A stretch of 64,000 nucleotides of DNA from Apteryx mantelli (GCF_036417845.1 NC_089981.1:83617268-83681267); one strand, 5' to 3'. Positions 1 through 12,104 are shown, counted from the first letter of the stretch. Notes: a model not told the origin generated them from the sequence alone. Numbers and translations: made by a program.

Positions 1-216
1 CATTCCTCCGTGGAGAATCTTGATTTTTATCACGGCTGAAAGTGTAGAAAGCTAACTCAGTTGACTCTGGACTCTGGTAGATGAGAAACAGGTAGCACAT
101 GCATAATTAGAGACCGTAACCTCCAGCAGAGGGATAGCGATGGGCAGCTGGGGAGCTGTAATCTCTTAAAAGCAGTGCAGCTGTCTCTAAAGTGATGATA
201 TGGTTATACTTTATAC

Positions 217-331
217 TTGAACTGTAAACCCTTGGAGGTGGGGGTTGTCTTTTTCTTCTGTCCCTGTATTGTACCTAGTAAAGCAGAGTTCAGGTTCATA
301 ACTCAGTGATGAGGTAATAAAAGAAAAAAAA
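217..331 (+). repeat. Ancient LINE/SINE 3' tail (L2/MIR-type)
   Basis: This stretch follows the well-known amniote repeat tail that reads roughly 'gactgtaagctcttc', then a GGGCAGGGACTGTCT-like block, then 'cacctagcacaa' and finally an A-rich end. Here one sees GAACTGTAAACCCTTGGAGG, a GTTGTCTTTTTCTTCTGT block, GTACCTAGTAAAG and an A-rich end with TAATAAAAG. The match is collinear over the whole element but diverged, so the copy is old. The exact family name needs a RepeatMasker run. It carries no open frame. The AATAAA-like string in its tail belongs to the repeat and is not evidence for a gene end. Confidence 0.65.
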
Positions 332-2572
332 TCCCTGTTCTAAATAAGCAGAGCAGAAATTTGACTTTGAATCTTCTTTGAATCTTATATGAGTATCCTA
401 ATCAGAAGGCAAATGTTTTTTCAGGACTCTGCTATCTTTATTGATCCATCTTATTTTTTAATGGCATTTTTGACTGAATATTGTTTCACATGAAAATTCC
501 TTATGAGAGCTAGTGTACTGCCCAGTATTATAGAAGACTATGGATCAATGCTGGTTACATGTACTAGATCATCAAAATCATAGGGAATATCTTGACATTT
601 GGATAAAGCTGTTCATTTTTGAATTTGTTGAGTACCATTTTTAAACACTAGTAACCTGCTGCTGCCAGGAGGAAGACACTGATGCCTCGGGTATCTTTGT
701 CCCAGAGAAATATTACCTGTACTGGAATTTCATTTTTCTGATCAGAAATAACAGAAGGAGCATTTCTCCATATTTGCTTTACTGTTCATAGGATATTTCC
801 ATTTACAAGATACTAATTTTTATCCCACAGTAAAAAGAAATATTAAGTATGACAAAGGAGTTAAGAGGAAAAAACCACTACCCTCCAATAATTATTTTTC
901 CACAAAGAGCTCTTTAGCTGTGTAGCATTTTTCAATTAAAAGCACCATAACATTGGGAATTTCATTATATTTTGTAAGGTATTATTTCTCTAACTCTTTA
1001 ACCAGGACCCTATCAACTATTTTACTAGTAATTTTACTGATATGCAAACATAAAGTATGCTTATAAACAGTCCAGTATATCTGGCTAACAAATAAGCAAC
1101 AGATGGACAGGTTTGAGGCTAAAAAAAATAATTTAAAAACTAGCAGGTAAAGACTACTGGAATGACTTCCAGCACTTGTGGGATATAGCATTTATTTTAA
1201 TGTAATCCTGGTTTACTGCTGCACACAGCACCTTTGATGGAAAATTAGATATCCATCAAACTGTTTTCACTCAAAAATCGGGTTTCCCAATTTAGAGCAA
1301 TTTGTTCGTTTTCCGTAACTTCATGGCTAAGTCTATCAATATCAAACACATACACATCTTAACATGCAGTAGGAGAATTTTTATTTTGCTGTTATAAGTA
1401 ATGCTTAAGGTGATAAAAACACAAGAGCGCCTCGATTTTACATCTGGAAAAAAGTTCAGTGCATATCGTAGTGTTAAAATTGGTTCTTTACCATATTCAT
1501 TTTTCAATGATGCCATCATGTGAAAAAAATGTATATGTAAGGTCACATGGTACACTCATCTCACATGACTGGTCACTCATTTAATATGTAAAATAGCCAC
1601 AGCAACCAGAATTCTGGGTCGGAAGAAGTGCAGTGATGCAACTGTTATGAAACTGAGTTACAGCACACAGTGTTGATTAGAGAACACCGAATGTAAGTAG
1701 TGGGTCTATTTTTAGCTACTCGTTAAGATTAACTGTAGGATGAAAAAATATCACCTGGAACTTTAAAAATCAAACAGTTAATTAAAACCGTGGTTTCAGT
1801 TACAACTGTTGACAGTCTGAGTTGCAGTCTTTCCACACAGTCCAAAAAATTTCTGTATAGAACTCCATGGAAATTCTGTACATGGTTGCCTGGCAAATTT
1901 AGGCCCTATGTAAAGATTCATCTCTGTTTCATTTCTTATTTCAAGATTATGAACATAATTAAAACTTCACGTTAGAAGTAAAGTGGCAGCCTAAATATGT
2001 ATAGGTAAATGCAAACTTTGGGGCAGTGGTGGAAGAATCATTGTATCATAAGAAAACAATCTTATACTACAGCATTAATACGCTCAAGCATTTCAAGGAA
2101 GTAAGCTTTAAGTGCTACTTATTGTAACAGATTGGAATGTGTAGACTTACAGTATTAGAGGTAGTAATCTCCCCACTGCAAGGCTGATTGCATGGGTAGC
2201 AAGAGTTGGTTAATCTTTTTCGGCCAATTGCATAAAACAAGGATTAGTTTTTCATTTACTGCAGCTGAGTGGGTCATTAGGATCCAAAGATACTAATGAG
2301 CCTGAACAGGCAAGTGGATTCTGGTTTCACAGTTATGGGCTAAACTAAAAGGAGATGATTCTGTTTTTTAATAATTTAAAATGTGATGTTTCAGTGATCT
2401 TCTTCCTGGAAAAAAATGAGTGAAAGCTGTTACCATGGATCACAAACCTGGAATACTTACTTTTTCTCATGGAACTTGAGTTGTTGCCAGATTAGTTGTT
2501 TTAGAGGCTGAATGGCTCATTTAGAAATATCTCTGTTGCCTTGCTTTTATGTTCTGCTCTTGATGTCTCCAG
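332..2572. other. AT-rich non-coding stretch
   Basis: No gene, RNA gene or clear repeat is visible here. The open frames are shorter than 90 codons and have no recognisable domain. The sequence is AT-rich with scattered short A and T runs. Confidence 0.6.
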
Positions 2573-2824
2573 AGTTGACACAAGTCACATGCAATCAAGT
2601 CTGTATTCCTGGTGGACAGGCGCTGTCCTAATATTCTCTGACTCACACCCAGGTTGTTTGCAGCTCAGCAGTTCTGCTTCCAGACACATCACTTTGTGTT
2701 CTGATGCTAACATCTTGCTGAGAAATTGCCTCTTGGCACGTTGTTTCTTGAATCCTGTACCTTGCTTGATTTGATGTGAAGATGATGCTCTTTTTAGCAC
2801 TTGTAACACATTACCTTTGAGAAG
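2573..2824 (+). other. Candidate spliced exon, probably non-coding
   Basis: A long pyrimidine-rich tract ending in TGATGTCTCCAG lies just upstream. The segment ends at GAGAAG followed by GTAAGT, a consensus donor. The 252-base interval between them is flanked by canonical AG and GT signals. No frame is open across all of it: the best frame runs to a TGA at about 2772, roughly 50 bases before the donor. If it is a real exon, it belongs to a long non-coding RNA or an untranslated exon. Such pairs also arise by chance, so this is a candidate only. Confidence 0.25.
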
Positions 2825-2915
2825 GTAAGTTCTTCCCCCCACCTTGCTGTGTCCCAGATTTTCTTCTTTTCAATAATCAACTGTATTCACTAATAATAAT
2901 ATGCAGCCTGTATAT

Positions 2916-2961
2916 AATTTCAGATTACAGATGCTACTAATTTCGGATTATAGATGCTACT
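2916..2961. repeat. Tandem duplication, 23 bp x 2
   Basis: Two adjacent 23-base copies, each beginning AATTTC and ending AGATGCTACT, differ at only two positions (CAGATTAC versus CGGATTAT). It reads as a small, fairly recent local duplication with no evident function. Confidence 0.9.
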
Positions 2962-5900
2962 CAAAGGGTATAAAGGAAAATATCAAAAGATGGACAATTC
3001 AATATTAAAAAATGTTTAAACATATACAACAGGCAAACAATTTGATTGTTGTGATCCTCTAGGAGAACTAACATCAAATATTTTAATAACATAAACTTGA
3101 TTTTCCATGTTGTTTCACAATCCACAAAATTATTTCACAGCACGCTATATTCCATAAACCTTTGAGGTTAGGGTTACAGAAAATCAGGGAAAGAAGCCTA
3201 GGGTTAAGTGATGAAAGTTCTGGCTAGTAGGGAACCAGATGTTATGACTGGTGGGAAGCTTGGTAGTTGACAATCCATATGGAATCTCAGTTTGGAGCTT
3301 GCAGTTCTTCTCTGCTCCTTACTCTGCTGGGGTAGGACTGCCTTGAGCTAACTGTGGGCTCTTGCTGCTTTTTCTCTTTCTCTTGGGGCACATGTTTGGC
3401 TAGTTGTACTATTTCCACAAAACTCATGGTGCTGTGATCAGTGATAGTAACACAGCTGCAGAGAGCTCATGTCCAGAAGCTATAGTCCAGAAGTGATTAA
3501 AAAATGTTTCTTACAGTTATCTGCAAAATCTGTTGTAAGTAATATTTCCATTAGATTTCAGGGAGGTTCCAAGCCTTTGATGCATTCTAGCCATTACCTA
3601 AAGCAGGACCAGTGTGTACCACAATTTCAAATCATGCCACATGGGTTGACAAATGTCACCTGATACAGTACATGCTTCAGAATGATTTTTGCCTTGGGAA
3701 TCTTACCCCAAACACTTGATCAGTCATGTTTCTCATTGATACTTACACTGAAGGACTTATCATATGCAACTGCCTATTTCTCTTTCTCCCTCACAGCTGG
3801 AAGATGCTCTCAAAAAAATTCCAATTTACTACCAATTCCATCTTAGATGTGAAAATGTTAAGCTAAGGCCCTGACCACCTGTGCTCATTGCACACCCCAT
3901 TGCTTGCCACTGCTGCTGTTTTGTAAGATGATGTAGAACATGGCTTCTTAGACTTTTTCCAGCTCCAGAAAATTGCATTTTCAACTAAATGTTGTGTTTG
4001 TCCTTCTGTAGAGGGCAAGCTCAATTCCTATCCCACTGTGAACTAATACTTATGAATCATCATTAGAGGCCAAAGAGCTGTAGGGTTTTGGTAAAAGAGA
4101 TGTAAAAAAGATTACACTGAAAACTTCAACACTGAACTTCAGAGGTGCTTTTAGATCTGAGTTAGTCATCCATTCCAGAGCACTCAGAAGAAGCTGATTC
4201 TAAGAAGCAGGTCGTTACTTCATGTAAACTTCCACTTTACCTTGGATTGTGCTCTTACCAGGCTTCACAAAATAGGCAGGGTTTTTTGCTAGCACAAGGG
4301 AAACATTCTGTTTGCAAAAACTGTTGGATAGATTTTCTATTTTAACCTAACTTCAAATAACTAAAAGCGATGAAAGTGGCTCTACATTTTGTGGTGTTTG
4401 GGGGGTTTTGCTGTTGTTGCTGCATAAGCTTGTAATTCTAGTTTGCTAACTGCAAATTAATGTAGGGTAGTAGTGATGATTAAAATTTTAACTGTCGAAT
4501 GTCTGGTGTCATACGTGATAAGAATGTAGTGTCATCATCCATTCTAGACAGAGATGTATCAAAATTACCTATTGTAGTGACATTTTTTTTTAAGAATTGA
4601 TAAAAAAGCTAGTAATTTAATGGACATGGGAGATTAATTGTTCACACTGCTCTTTAAGTAATCCTGAAACATTCTTGGCACACACCAGTAGGACACTGGA
4701 ACAACCTGTCTTGTGTTGCATTGAAATTATGGATCTGCTATAGGTAATTATATAGCCACACTATCACAGTCGCTGAGCATTGCACAATCCTCAATAACAT
4801 AATGAGGAACTGAGTCTGGGATTGGAGTGCTGAAGGTCCTGCAGGAAGTCTCTAGCAAGCAGGAATGTCAGCTCAGATCTTCTGTTCAGTCTATTGCTAC
4901 TCCTCGTACCACTGGACCATCTATGGGTATGTAAAGGACATTTATCTGCGTAGCTGTCAATAGTAATATTCCCAAGGGATAGACATCCACATAAAGGATC
5001 TGAGGAGATTAATGGTAGGCAAGAGCTTTTTGTGCTAGTTTCAAAGGAGCATAAGAGTGTCTTTTTTGAGAAATCAGAAATATTACAGTGGAATGATCAG
5101 ATACAGATCAGCTATCTTCATAGATAAAAGCATCTATGAATTCACTCTAAGTTACCTGGCCTGCCTCTGTCATTATAATAACCAGGATTTGCTGGGATGT
5201 GGTAGATTCATGCATACCTTCTGCTCATGTCCCCATGTGATTTTGGAGAAAGAGAAAGGCATAGCTGTTCTAAAACAGAAGAATTCCTATGTTGCCAAAA
5301 TTGCTTTAGTGTTGTTTTGGCACTTAGAGAGCATCATCTCTATGATGCAAAGCAAGTGCCAAGGGTTGAGGCATAAGTCTTTTTCAGTGTGCAAATTACA
5401 CTTTCACAACAGCACAAGGCTGCCAGCATTATGCTCCACTTTGCAGGTTTATAGCAGCAAGTTCACATATTGTAGTGTCCATATTTTAATACAGAACATT
5501 TTATATCACAAAATGGAAAAAGAAAGATGCTCTGGTGGATTTTACATGTATTTTAGTTCCCCTTGTTGAGTTTTATTGGAGCTGACGCTACTGCAATAAA
5601 GTAGGTTGTCAAATGCTGGGCAGAGTGCTTTTATCATTTGCAAGTATTGGCATAAAGTAAAATAATGATTTGGATTTCTGTTTTCTGTCTTTTGTGGCTT
5701 TCATTGTCAGTTATGGTGATGTTTTTGACAAGGGAGTGCTGCTGGGTTAGTGATTTCTTCCAGAGCTTCAGAAATAGTTAAGTTATCTGTTATGACCATC
5801 ATATCAGGACTGACAGTTGATGGTCAGTGCTTATACATTGTCTTTGTAAATTACAAAATGAAGTTGGGATCAGCAAATGTCTCCCTCCTGCTTTTGGAGC

Positions 5901-6101
5901 TCAGCGATCAGTTGTCATGTACTTATAATTCAGGCTTGGTAACATTTTTAGTACTTGTTAAGTTGTGCAGAACAACTTCAGAAAATAATTTTTTGCTGTA
6001 ATAAAGCAAGGAAGATGAAAATGTAATTCTCAGCATTTCTTTTGAAAACTTCTCGTGTTTTGGAAACATTTATTACCTTTGCAAGTTCCTGAGTGGAAGA
6101 A
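2962..6101. other. AT-rich non-coding stretch
   Basis: Nothing supportable is seen. A 170-codon open frame at 5057-5569 has no domain, low-complexity composition and no splice context, so I treat it as chance. AATAAA strings occur near 5593 and 6000, but no transcript structure leads to them. Confidence 0.55.
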
Positions 6102-6150
6102 GGTATTTCCATTTCACAGAAGACAAAACTGAAGCAGAAAGAGTATTTTT
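6102..6150 (+). repeat. MIR-like SINE fragment
   Basis: TATTTCCATTTCACAGAAG followed by ACAAAACTGAAGCAGAAAG matches the core of the MIR family (CCCATTTTACAGATGAGG, then AAACTGAGGCACAGAG) with scattered changes. Only about 50 bases are recognisable. MIR is an ancient amniote SINE, which explains the divergence. Confidence 0.5.
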
Positions 6151-6382
6151 GGAAATGTCAGTACAGTTTTCTAATGTTAAACAACAAAATCAATTTTTAG
6201 GCACCTAACAAAATAAGCAGATACTCAGTTCTAAGAAATACACCATGAATTTTGATGCTGAAGCATGGATGGATGTATTTAGCTGTAAACATTCATTTTG
6301 GAAATGCTGGTTTAAATGTCTTGCCCAACTTCACTGACCAACTATCAGCATTTTCTTTACGGTAATCTTATTGCACAAAGAA

Positions 6383-6410
6383 GATAATAGATGTTAGATA
6401 ATAAATGTTA
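6383..6410. repeat. Tandem duplication, 14 bp x 2
   Basis: GATAATAGATGTTA is followed directly by GATAATAAATGTTA, with one mismatch. It is a small local duplication. Confidence 0.85.
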
Positions 6411-7220
6411 GCGTATCACTTATTGGCAAATCTATCAGTTCTCACAAACTAAAAAATTTGGAGGGAAGATTGTTTAAAAAAACCCCTCTCCAATTAATAG
6501 TGGGTTGTTTATGTGATTTATGAACAGTAATGGATAACAAATGTGTGCTTCTATTAGCTGGCTTTGTTATATTACAGTTCAGTGACTAATGCTATCGTAC
6601 TTTTGTAACAATGCAGTTAACCTTGAACTATACCTCTGATTTCTCTAAGTGAAACAGTGATCCTTATAATTAGAAGGTTAACTATATCTTTGAGAGCTTT
6701 AGCATGAATATAGTTTAATTAATGTACCAGGATCTAAAAAAAAGTAGAGAGAAAGGCAAAGTTTAAATATTGAAGTCATATAATTAACCCTCCACTCGTG
6801 ACTAAATGGTAATTAGGTATCAAAACATATAACTGCATTACACTGTAATTGCAATGTAGCTATGCAGACCTACACAGTATAACCAGTGTTGACATTGATA
6901 TGGGCAAAAGAAAACAATAAACACTGCTAAATATTTTGATAATATTGCTGAGATTTCAGGAACTCTGTAATATTGGACCAAAGCCTAGTTTTATTCAGTC
7001 AGCTACTCCTAAATAAAAAGTAGGTTGCCTTTCTTATTCAGTGTATATGAGAATTGGATAAACTTGGTGTAAATATTCCTAGCTGGGAAAACATCACTGG
7101 TGTTATGACAGGAGACTCAAAGGATTGATTTGGGAGCAATCCTTCCTATTCTCCCTTAAACAGTAAAGGCAAACATGCATCTGGATTTCTTTGTAGTTAT
7201 AGCTGGGAGACTTATGTAGC

Positions 7221-7352
7221 AATTATCATTTGTATTACAGGAGTACCCAGAGGGCGCAGCTTTATTTAGCACTGCATTGTGTTAGGCATAATGAGAGAGA
7301 GTCCAGACCTTAAAGGTTTTACAGTTTAAATAGACTGGGCAGACAATGATAG
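7221..7352 (-). repeat. Ancient LINE/SINE 3' tail, reverse orientation
   Basis: Read on the plus strand it runs AATTATCATTTGTATTACAG, then a CCAGAGGGCGC block, CATTGTGTTAGGCATAATG, AGAGAGAGTCCAGACC and TTTTACAGTTTAAATAGAC ending at GGGCAGACAATG. These blocks match, in order, the amniote repeat whose plus-strand form reads TTATTATTTGTATTACGG, CCATTGTGCTAGGC, AGACAGTCCCTGCCC and AGCTTACAGTCTAAATAGAC. It is the same type of tail as at 217-331 and 10624-10759 but in the opposite orientation. The ordered match over about 130 bases makes this a good call. The exact subfamily is not determined. Confidence 0.75.
7244..7257 (+). promoter_or_regulatory. CTCF-like core motif inside a repeat
   Basis: TACCCAGAGGGCGC agrees with the CTCF core CCACCAGGGGGCGC at 10 of 14 positions, with a further tolerated A for G. 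The first three bases of the motif do not match. It lies inside the old repeat tail and arises from that element's GCGCCTAGAGGC-like segment. Binding is unproven. Confidence 0.25.
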
Positions 7353-8366
7353 GCTGGTCATAAAATGCTGAGTGCTTCCCACAAGCGCTAAGCACCTTGG
7401 GTTTCTGGTGATGCTGGTGAGAGTTATGGTTGCATAGGACCTCTCAATACCAGTCAGATGGCTCTGTCAAGCCTGTAGTACTCACTATAAAGAAAGCAAC
7501 AAGTAAAAAAAAAAATTAAAAAAATAATAAATAATTTTGTCTGCTAGTTTCATAGCATTTGCAATGGGAAAAAAATGCCTTAAAAGAAATATTTGTGATT
7601 TGAAAATTGTGATGGCTGCAATTAAGACAGAATTCCTCTTCCTGGCCAGATTTTGTTAGGATGTCTTGGAAATGCATCATGCACCAAATTCAAACTGGGC
7701 CATTTCCACTAGATCAATGTTACTGACAAATCGTGCTCCAAGCAGAGTTGTCATCAAGAACTTAAGCTGGGAGAAATTTATAAAACCTGAAAAACAGCAG
7801 CTTTCAAAGTGTTGAATGTCCTTTCAAGTGCATGTCAGTCTAGAAAGATGATGAAAGAATAAATTTGGTGAGGGAAAGAGAGACAAATAGCAAGATGAAA
7901 AATGTCATGGACAAAACCTTTGGTATCAAAGACAGACTGACAATTAGTGCCACAGATATGACACACTTTTTCCTTGTTTTCTACAGACTGTATCTAAGAC
8001 TCTATGTAGGATTAGTCAGTGCCTGCACACTCGAGTGCTTTCAGAACCAGATTCAGGAAGAGTAAGGTAGATCTATGGCATAAATACATATATCTCAGCA
8101 TTTAGCATGATTTATTATATCACACTGGTGCTGCAGTCAACAGCATTATATCAGGTAAATGGCCTGGGAATCTGGCCTTATTTTTCCTATAGTAAATACC
8201 ATCTCTATTGGGGTTATTTTTATTGTCATTACTAGAGGCAGAACTACAGCTTCTGGCAGCTGTTGCAGGAGGTGACAAGAAGACCATCCATATGGCTCTG
8301 CAAATTGTATCCAAGACATCTTGCATTTGGGAAGATTCTTACAAATGTCAGTGATGGGTCATTTAA
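7353..8366. other. AT-rich non-coding stretch
   Basis: No gene or repeat is recognised. It contains a short A-rich low-complexity patch near 7506-7535. Confidence 0.55.
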
Positions 8367-8428
8367 GGCCTGATTCCATATCACCAAAGTCGATGGGGAT
8401 TTTGCCATTTATTTTAGTTAGGAGCAGA
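8367..8428. repeat. Ancient amniote repeat fragment (GGCCTGAT/AGTCAATGGG type)
   Basis: GGCCTGATTCCATATC, then CAAAGTCGATGGGGATTTTG and CCATTTATTTTAGTTAGGAG, match the common sauropsid repeat string GGCCTGATCC ... AAGTCAATGGGAGTTTTGCC ... ATTGACTTCAGTGGGAGCAG. Only a 60-base piece is left. The assignment rests on remembered consensus strings and should be checked with a repeat library. Confidence 0.6.
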
Positions 8429-10285
8429 AACAAACCCTTAATCCCTAGTAATTCTGCTTGTATTGCATTAAACACAGCATGACACAAGTGCACAGTGAAA
8501 AACACAGGGCCATATGCTGCCACCACTCAGTCTCCAGCAACAATGAGACTGAAGCCAGAGTGAACATGCAAACAGGCAGGTTTTGGCCTCCATTTCAGGC
8601 CCCTGATCCTCAATTTTCTACCCCTACATTATTACGCTGTGAGAGAAAATAAATTTGGAGAAGTGGATGTGACTCACTGAACCTGTTTACAGCATCCCCA
8701 GATCAACCTTATCACTGCTGGTAAGCCCTCAAGATGCTGACAATATCAGCTGGCCAGGTGCAATAGGTTAGTTAATGCACGTGTCTTAAGATCTGGAGCA
8801 GAGTGCTAGGCATGTGCAAAGTGAAAGGATGGGGCATTTAAGCAGAGATTTGAAGCAGGGAAGGACAAGCAGGAAAACAGAGAGATAAAAGCAAGAGGGC
8901 AGGACAGCAGAACAGGATCAAGAACTGTGAAGAAAGAGCACTGGGTGGAAAAATAGGTCCCCAAAAGGATCCTGTTAATTCCAGCTGAGTCATTTTTCTT
9001 TGATCCAAATGCTTCACCTCATCAGTATCGTCTCCCCACTGTGCGCTGGCTCCAGTGAAAGTTGTGCAGTACACCCATGATGTGCCCGACGACTGCTAGT
9101 GCTTTTTCACTGCTTTTATTGCTTATTGTTAGTACCTTAACAGCTGGTTACATCAACTTAGGAGGGCAGTGATCTGAAGACAGACTCAAGTCTGCTCCTC
9201 AGATAGCAGAACTGTTGCTGAGATGGACGGTAGCAAAGAATGGAAATTCGGAAAGCCCAATACAGGAATTTCAAAGCCTCTCTGTGCCCCTACTTATGTA
9301 ACTTCCCCTTTGTATTCAGTGCCAGGCCTGGCAAACTCTCCTTGTGCACCAGCCCTTTTTGACCCCTGCATAAAGTATCTTTTCACTGTGTGTTTGCTTA
9401 CAGCATGACTCATTATTTGGGAATGCTGGGGCTCTTCGGGCTGCATTTTTGACCTGAACATGCCAAAACAGTCTGTCTTAGTCTGTGAAGTTGGCTGCAC
9501 TAATCTAGGTATTGCCCCAGGCTGACAGGCTCTGCTGAAACTGATTTCTGCATCTCAGCTGCTTGCACGCTATTGGAACAGGACTCATGTTTGGCCTGAT
9601 TTTGGACATACTGTTAGGAATGCCAGGACATTCAGAGCGTCATTATGAAGGATATATGTGTCACTGAGTGTGGGATCTTTTGTAATGGATGGAGCAAATC
9701 TTTTGGACTCAGAGTTCGCTTCCTTATCTCCTTGTTACAGCTGTAGGTACCAGCTGATTTTAACAAATGAATTTGTTGACAGAGCTCTCCAAAAGCGGCA
9801 GTATTTATCATATGAGTTAAGTTTAATAATGAGGCAAGTGTTAACTGAGTCTGGTTACATTCCTAACACTTTCTCAAAGTCTTGGAAAGTCAGCAAGGGC
9901 AAAGTACATGTTGCTTCAGCTTTTTCCTCTTGCCAGTACTTACAGCGTGGTTTAAGTACCATTCACATGCTCCTATGGCTGACGGACCTGCCTGCTCAAG
10001 CATGCATGTTCAGCAAGAGAGTTTCCTCTACAAACTGAATATGTATAAACACAGACTCACGTACACAAACACACAGCAATACATTCACCGTTACGTACAC
10101 ACCTTGGTTGTCACCTTCTCACCTCCTGAAGCACATGTTGATATAAGAAGGTCTAGTACTAGTGCAGATATTAAAAAAATGCTGAATTAATGTAAACATG
10201 TTAAAGAAGCCAATGTCCTTGTCTATTAGTGCCATTGAATAAATATGTAAGTAGAACAACCATGAGGGCAGTGTCCCCATTTCTG
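8429..10285. other. Non-coding stretch
   Basis: No supportable gene. Short frames near 8838-9074, 9223-9500 and 9658-10038 overlap one another on both strands and show no domain. A faint resemblance to LINE-tail sequence near 8805-8830 (GTGCTAGGCATGTGC) is too short to call. Confidence 0.5.
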
Positions 10286-10325
10286 GGGCCTGTCCTATTC
10301 TATTGAGAGCAATGGCCAAACTCCA
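10286..10325. repeat. Ancient amniote repeat fragment
   Basis: GGGGCCTGTCCTATTCTATT, then GAGAGCAATGGCCAAACTCC, follow the repeat string GGGCCTGATCCTGCTCCCATT, then GAAGTCAATGGCAAAACTCC. It is the same family type as the piece at 8367-8428. It sits 50 bases before a MIR and about 300 bases before a LINE tail, so the three may be parts of one decayed insertion cluster. Confidence 0.55.
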
Positions 10326-10375
10326 AATATATTTGTTTCATTAGGCTTAGCCTCTAGGGAGATGGTTTTGTCCCT

Positions 10376-10476
10376 CAGCTCTGTCGCAAGCTTCCTGTCA
10401 ATCTCTGGTCAAGTCACTAGTTTACCTGTACCTCCTGTCTCAATGGGTAAAAATTAACATTAATAATGACCTTACC
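10376..10476 (-). repeat. MIR-like SINE
   Basis: On the plus strand the blocks CTCTGTCGC, CTGGTCAAGTCACTAGTTTA, CCTGTACCTCCTGTCTCAAT, GGGTAAAAATTAACATTAAT and AATGACCTTACC appear in the order of the reverse complement of MIR (GACCTTGGGCAAGTCACTTA, CCTCAGTTTCCTCATCTGTA, AAATGGGGATAATAAT, AGTACCTACC). The order and spacing are kept over about 100 bases, so this is one of the better repeat calls in the window. Confidence 0.65.
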
Positions 10477-10623
10477 ATCATCATTATTATTTTTAAGAGC
10501 AATAAGGTCTTTAAGAGGAGATAATTTTTTTATTAGACTGAACAATAGGGAAAAAATCTAACTTCTCTTCAATTTCACTTACCTTCAGTTGTTATGTTGC
10601 ATTCCTCATATGTTTTGGTTGTT

Positions 10624-10759
10624 TAGATTGCAAACTGAACAGGGCGTGATTAAGCTCTTACTATGCAGGAGTTGAGTGCCTCGCACAAAGGGTTATAGTC
10701 TCTGTCTGAACATGCAGTAACTATTCAAATAAAGCTAAATGATAATATTAGTAATACAT
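10624..10759 (+). repeat. Ancient LINE/SINE 3' tail (L2/MIR-type)
   Basis: AGATTGCAAACTGAACAGGG, then GAGTGCCTCGCACAAAGGG, TAGTCTCTGTCTG and ATTCAAATAAAGC followed by GATAATATTAGTAAT match the tail type seen at 217-331: AGATTGTAAGCTC ... CAGGG ... GCGCCTAGCACAATGGGG ... TCTCTGACTG ... ACAAATAAATAATAATAAT. The element is diverged and has no coding capacity. The AATAAA here is part of the repeat. Confidence 0.65.
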
Positions 10760-12104
10760 AAGCATGACTCATCCCAGGATTTCAGGCTAAAACAGACGCA
10801 TAAGCCATCTCCCAGCTTCTCCACTGGTGTGTCCAGCCGGTCTCATTGACTTTGCCTCTTTCCCTTCCTGTTTCCTCTTTTCATATATCGGCAACTTCTC
10901 CCACTCCTCCATGAAGGCTGAACTTGTAATTTGCAAAAGCCGTTCCTGCCTCTAGCGTGAGGGACTGATTTTGTAACTGCCTCTGCACATCTCTTTTCAG
11001 GCCTCACCTGAAAATGTCATTTCTCCACGTGGCCGATACTGCCGTACTGCAGCACTCGCTACACAGAGCATTCAGATCGACTCCGTGGTGCAAACACCCA
11101 GGGACGCAGCGCTCGAAAAGAGCATCCAGGGCACTGACTTAGACCGCCGTCACCTAAACCTGTGACTAAAGCTGCACAGGAGAGGGAAGCTTTTATGAGA
11201 AGCGTTGACATTTTGAAATTTACCTTTCTTCTGTATTGAGGAAGATAGTTTTTCATGAGGAAAATGGTTTACAAATGTCTGGGGTCAGTTGAAACATTTA
11301 TTTCAAGTAATTAGATGGAATATTTCTTTGCAGTATAAAAATACAAACTCTGAAATGACAATCTGAAAAGTAAAGTCTGTGGCACTGGCCGGATTTGATA
11401 AACCTTTCAGTGTTGATGGAAAAGCAAATATTCCAGCTGATGGTGGCTCTCTTCATATCTTGCTTGACAGGCATTGTGAGAAATGTTTCGATTTCTCACA
11501 AGAATCAGTATTTATCAGAAACATTTTCGTGCTTAGTCCAACGTGGAGCTTGCTCTGAACTGTCTGCTCTGGGTGCTGCTCCCGTTCGCTCTTCAAGAGA
11601 GAAACAGTGTCCTCTGATCATGGTTAGCAAGAGGGCTGCTGTTCTTGGCTAGGGAGATGCGAATCCCTGCCAGCCTAGGACACTTCAACTTACTCATGAC
11701 AACACACATTTCTTACTAGCTCTATTGGGTTGCTAGGCCAAGGGTGAGCTTCTGAGAATTTACCTATTACACGGGCTTCTACATTTTATCTTTTTAAGGT
11801 CAGTTGTTTAAAAAGGGCTGAAAGGGTCTTTAGGATGAAGGCAACAGAAGTACTAGGTTCATCTCCTGGGATCCTGGAAGAAGTCACTTCTCTGCTTCCA
11901 TCTCTCTCTTTTTCTTTTCTTTTAAATGAGAATGAAAAAAAGACTCATGCCTCATCAGGGTACTGAAAAGAAAGTTTCCATATTCACAAACATCTACAGG
12001 ACAGTCTGTAGGTAATAAATACAGCAAAATTATGCTGAGCTATTTGCTGCAAGAAATTAGAATTTAAACCTGGTGAAAGAGATTCTAAGTTTTGGCTGAG
12101 AACC
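10760..12104. other. Non-coding stretch
   Basis: No gene or repeat can be supported. The overlapping short frames on both strands have no recognisable features. Confidence 0.5.

Noticed and set aside
5057..5569. 170-codon plus-strand open frame
   Set aside because: Not ATG-initiated, no recognisable domain, and set in AT-rich DNA without splice or promoter context.
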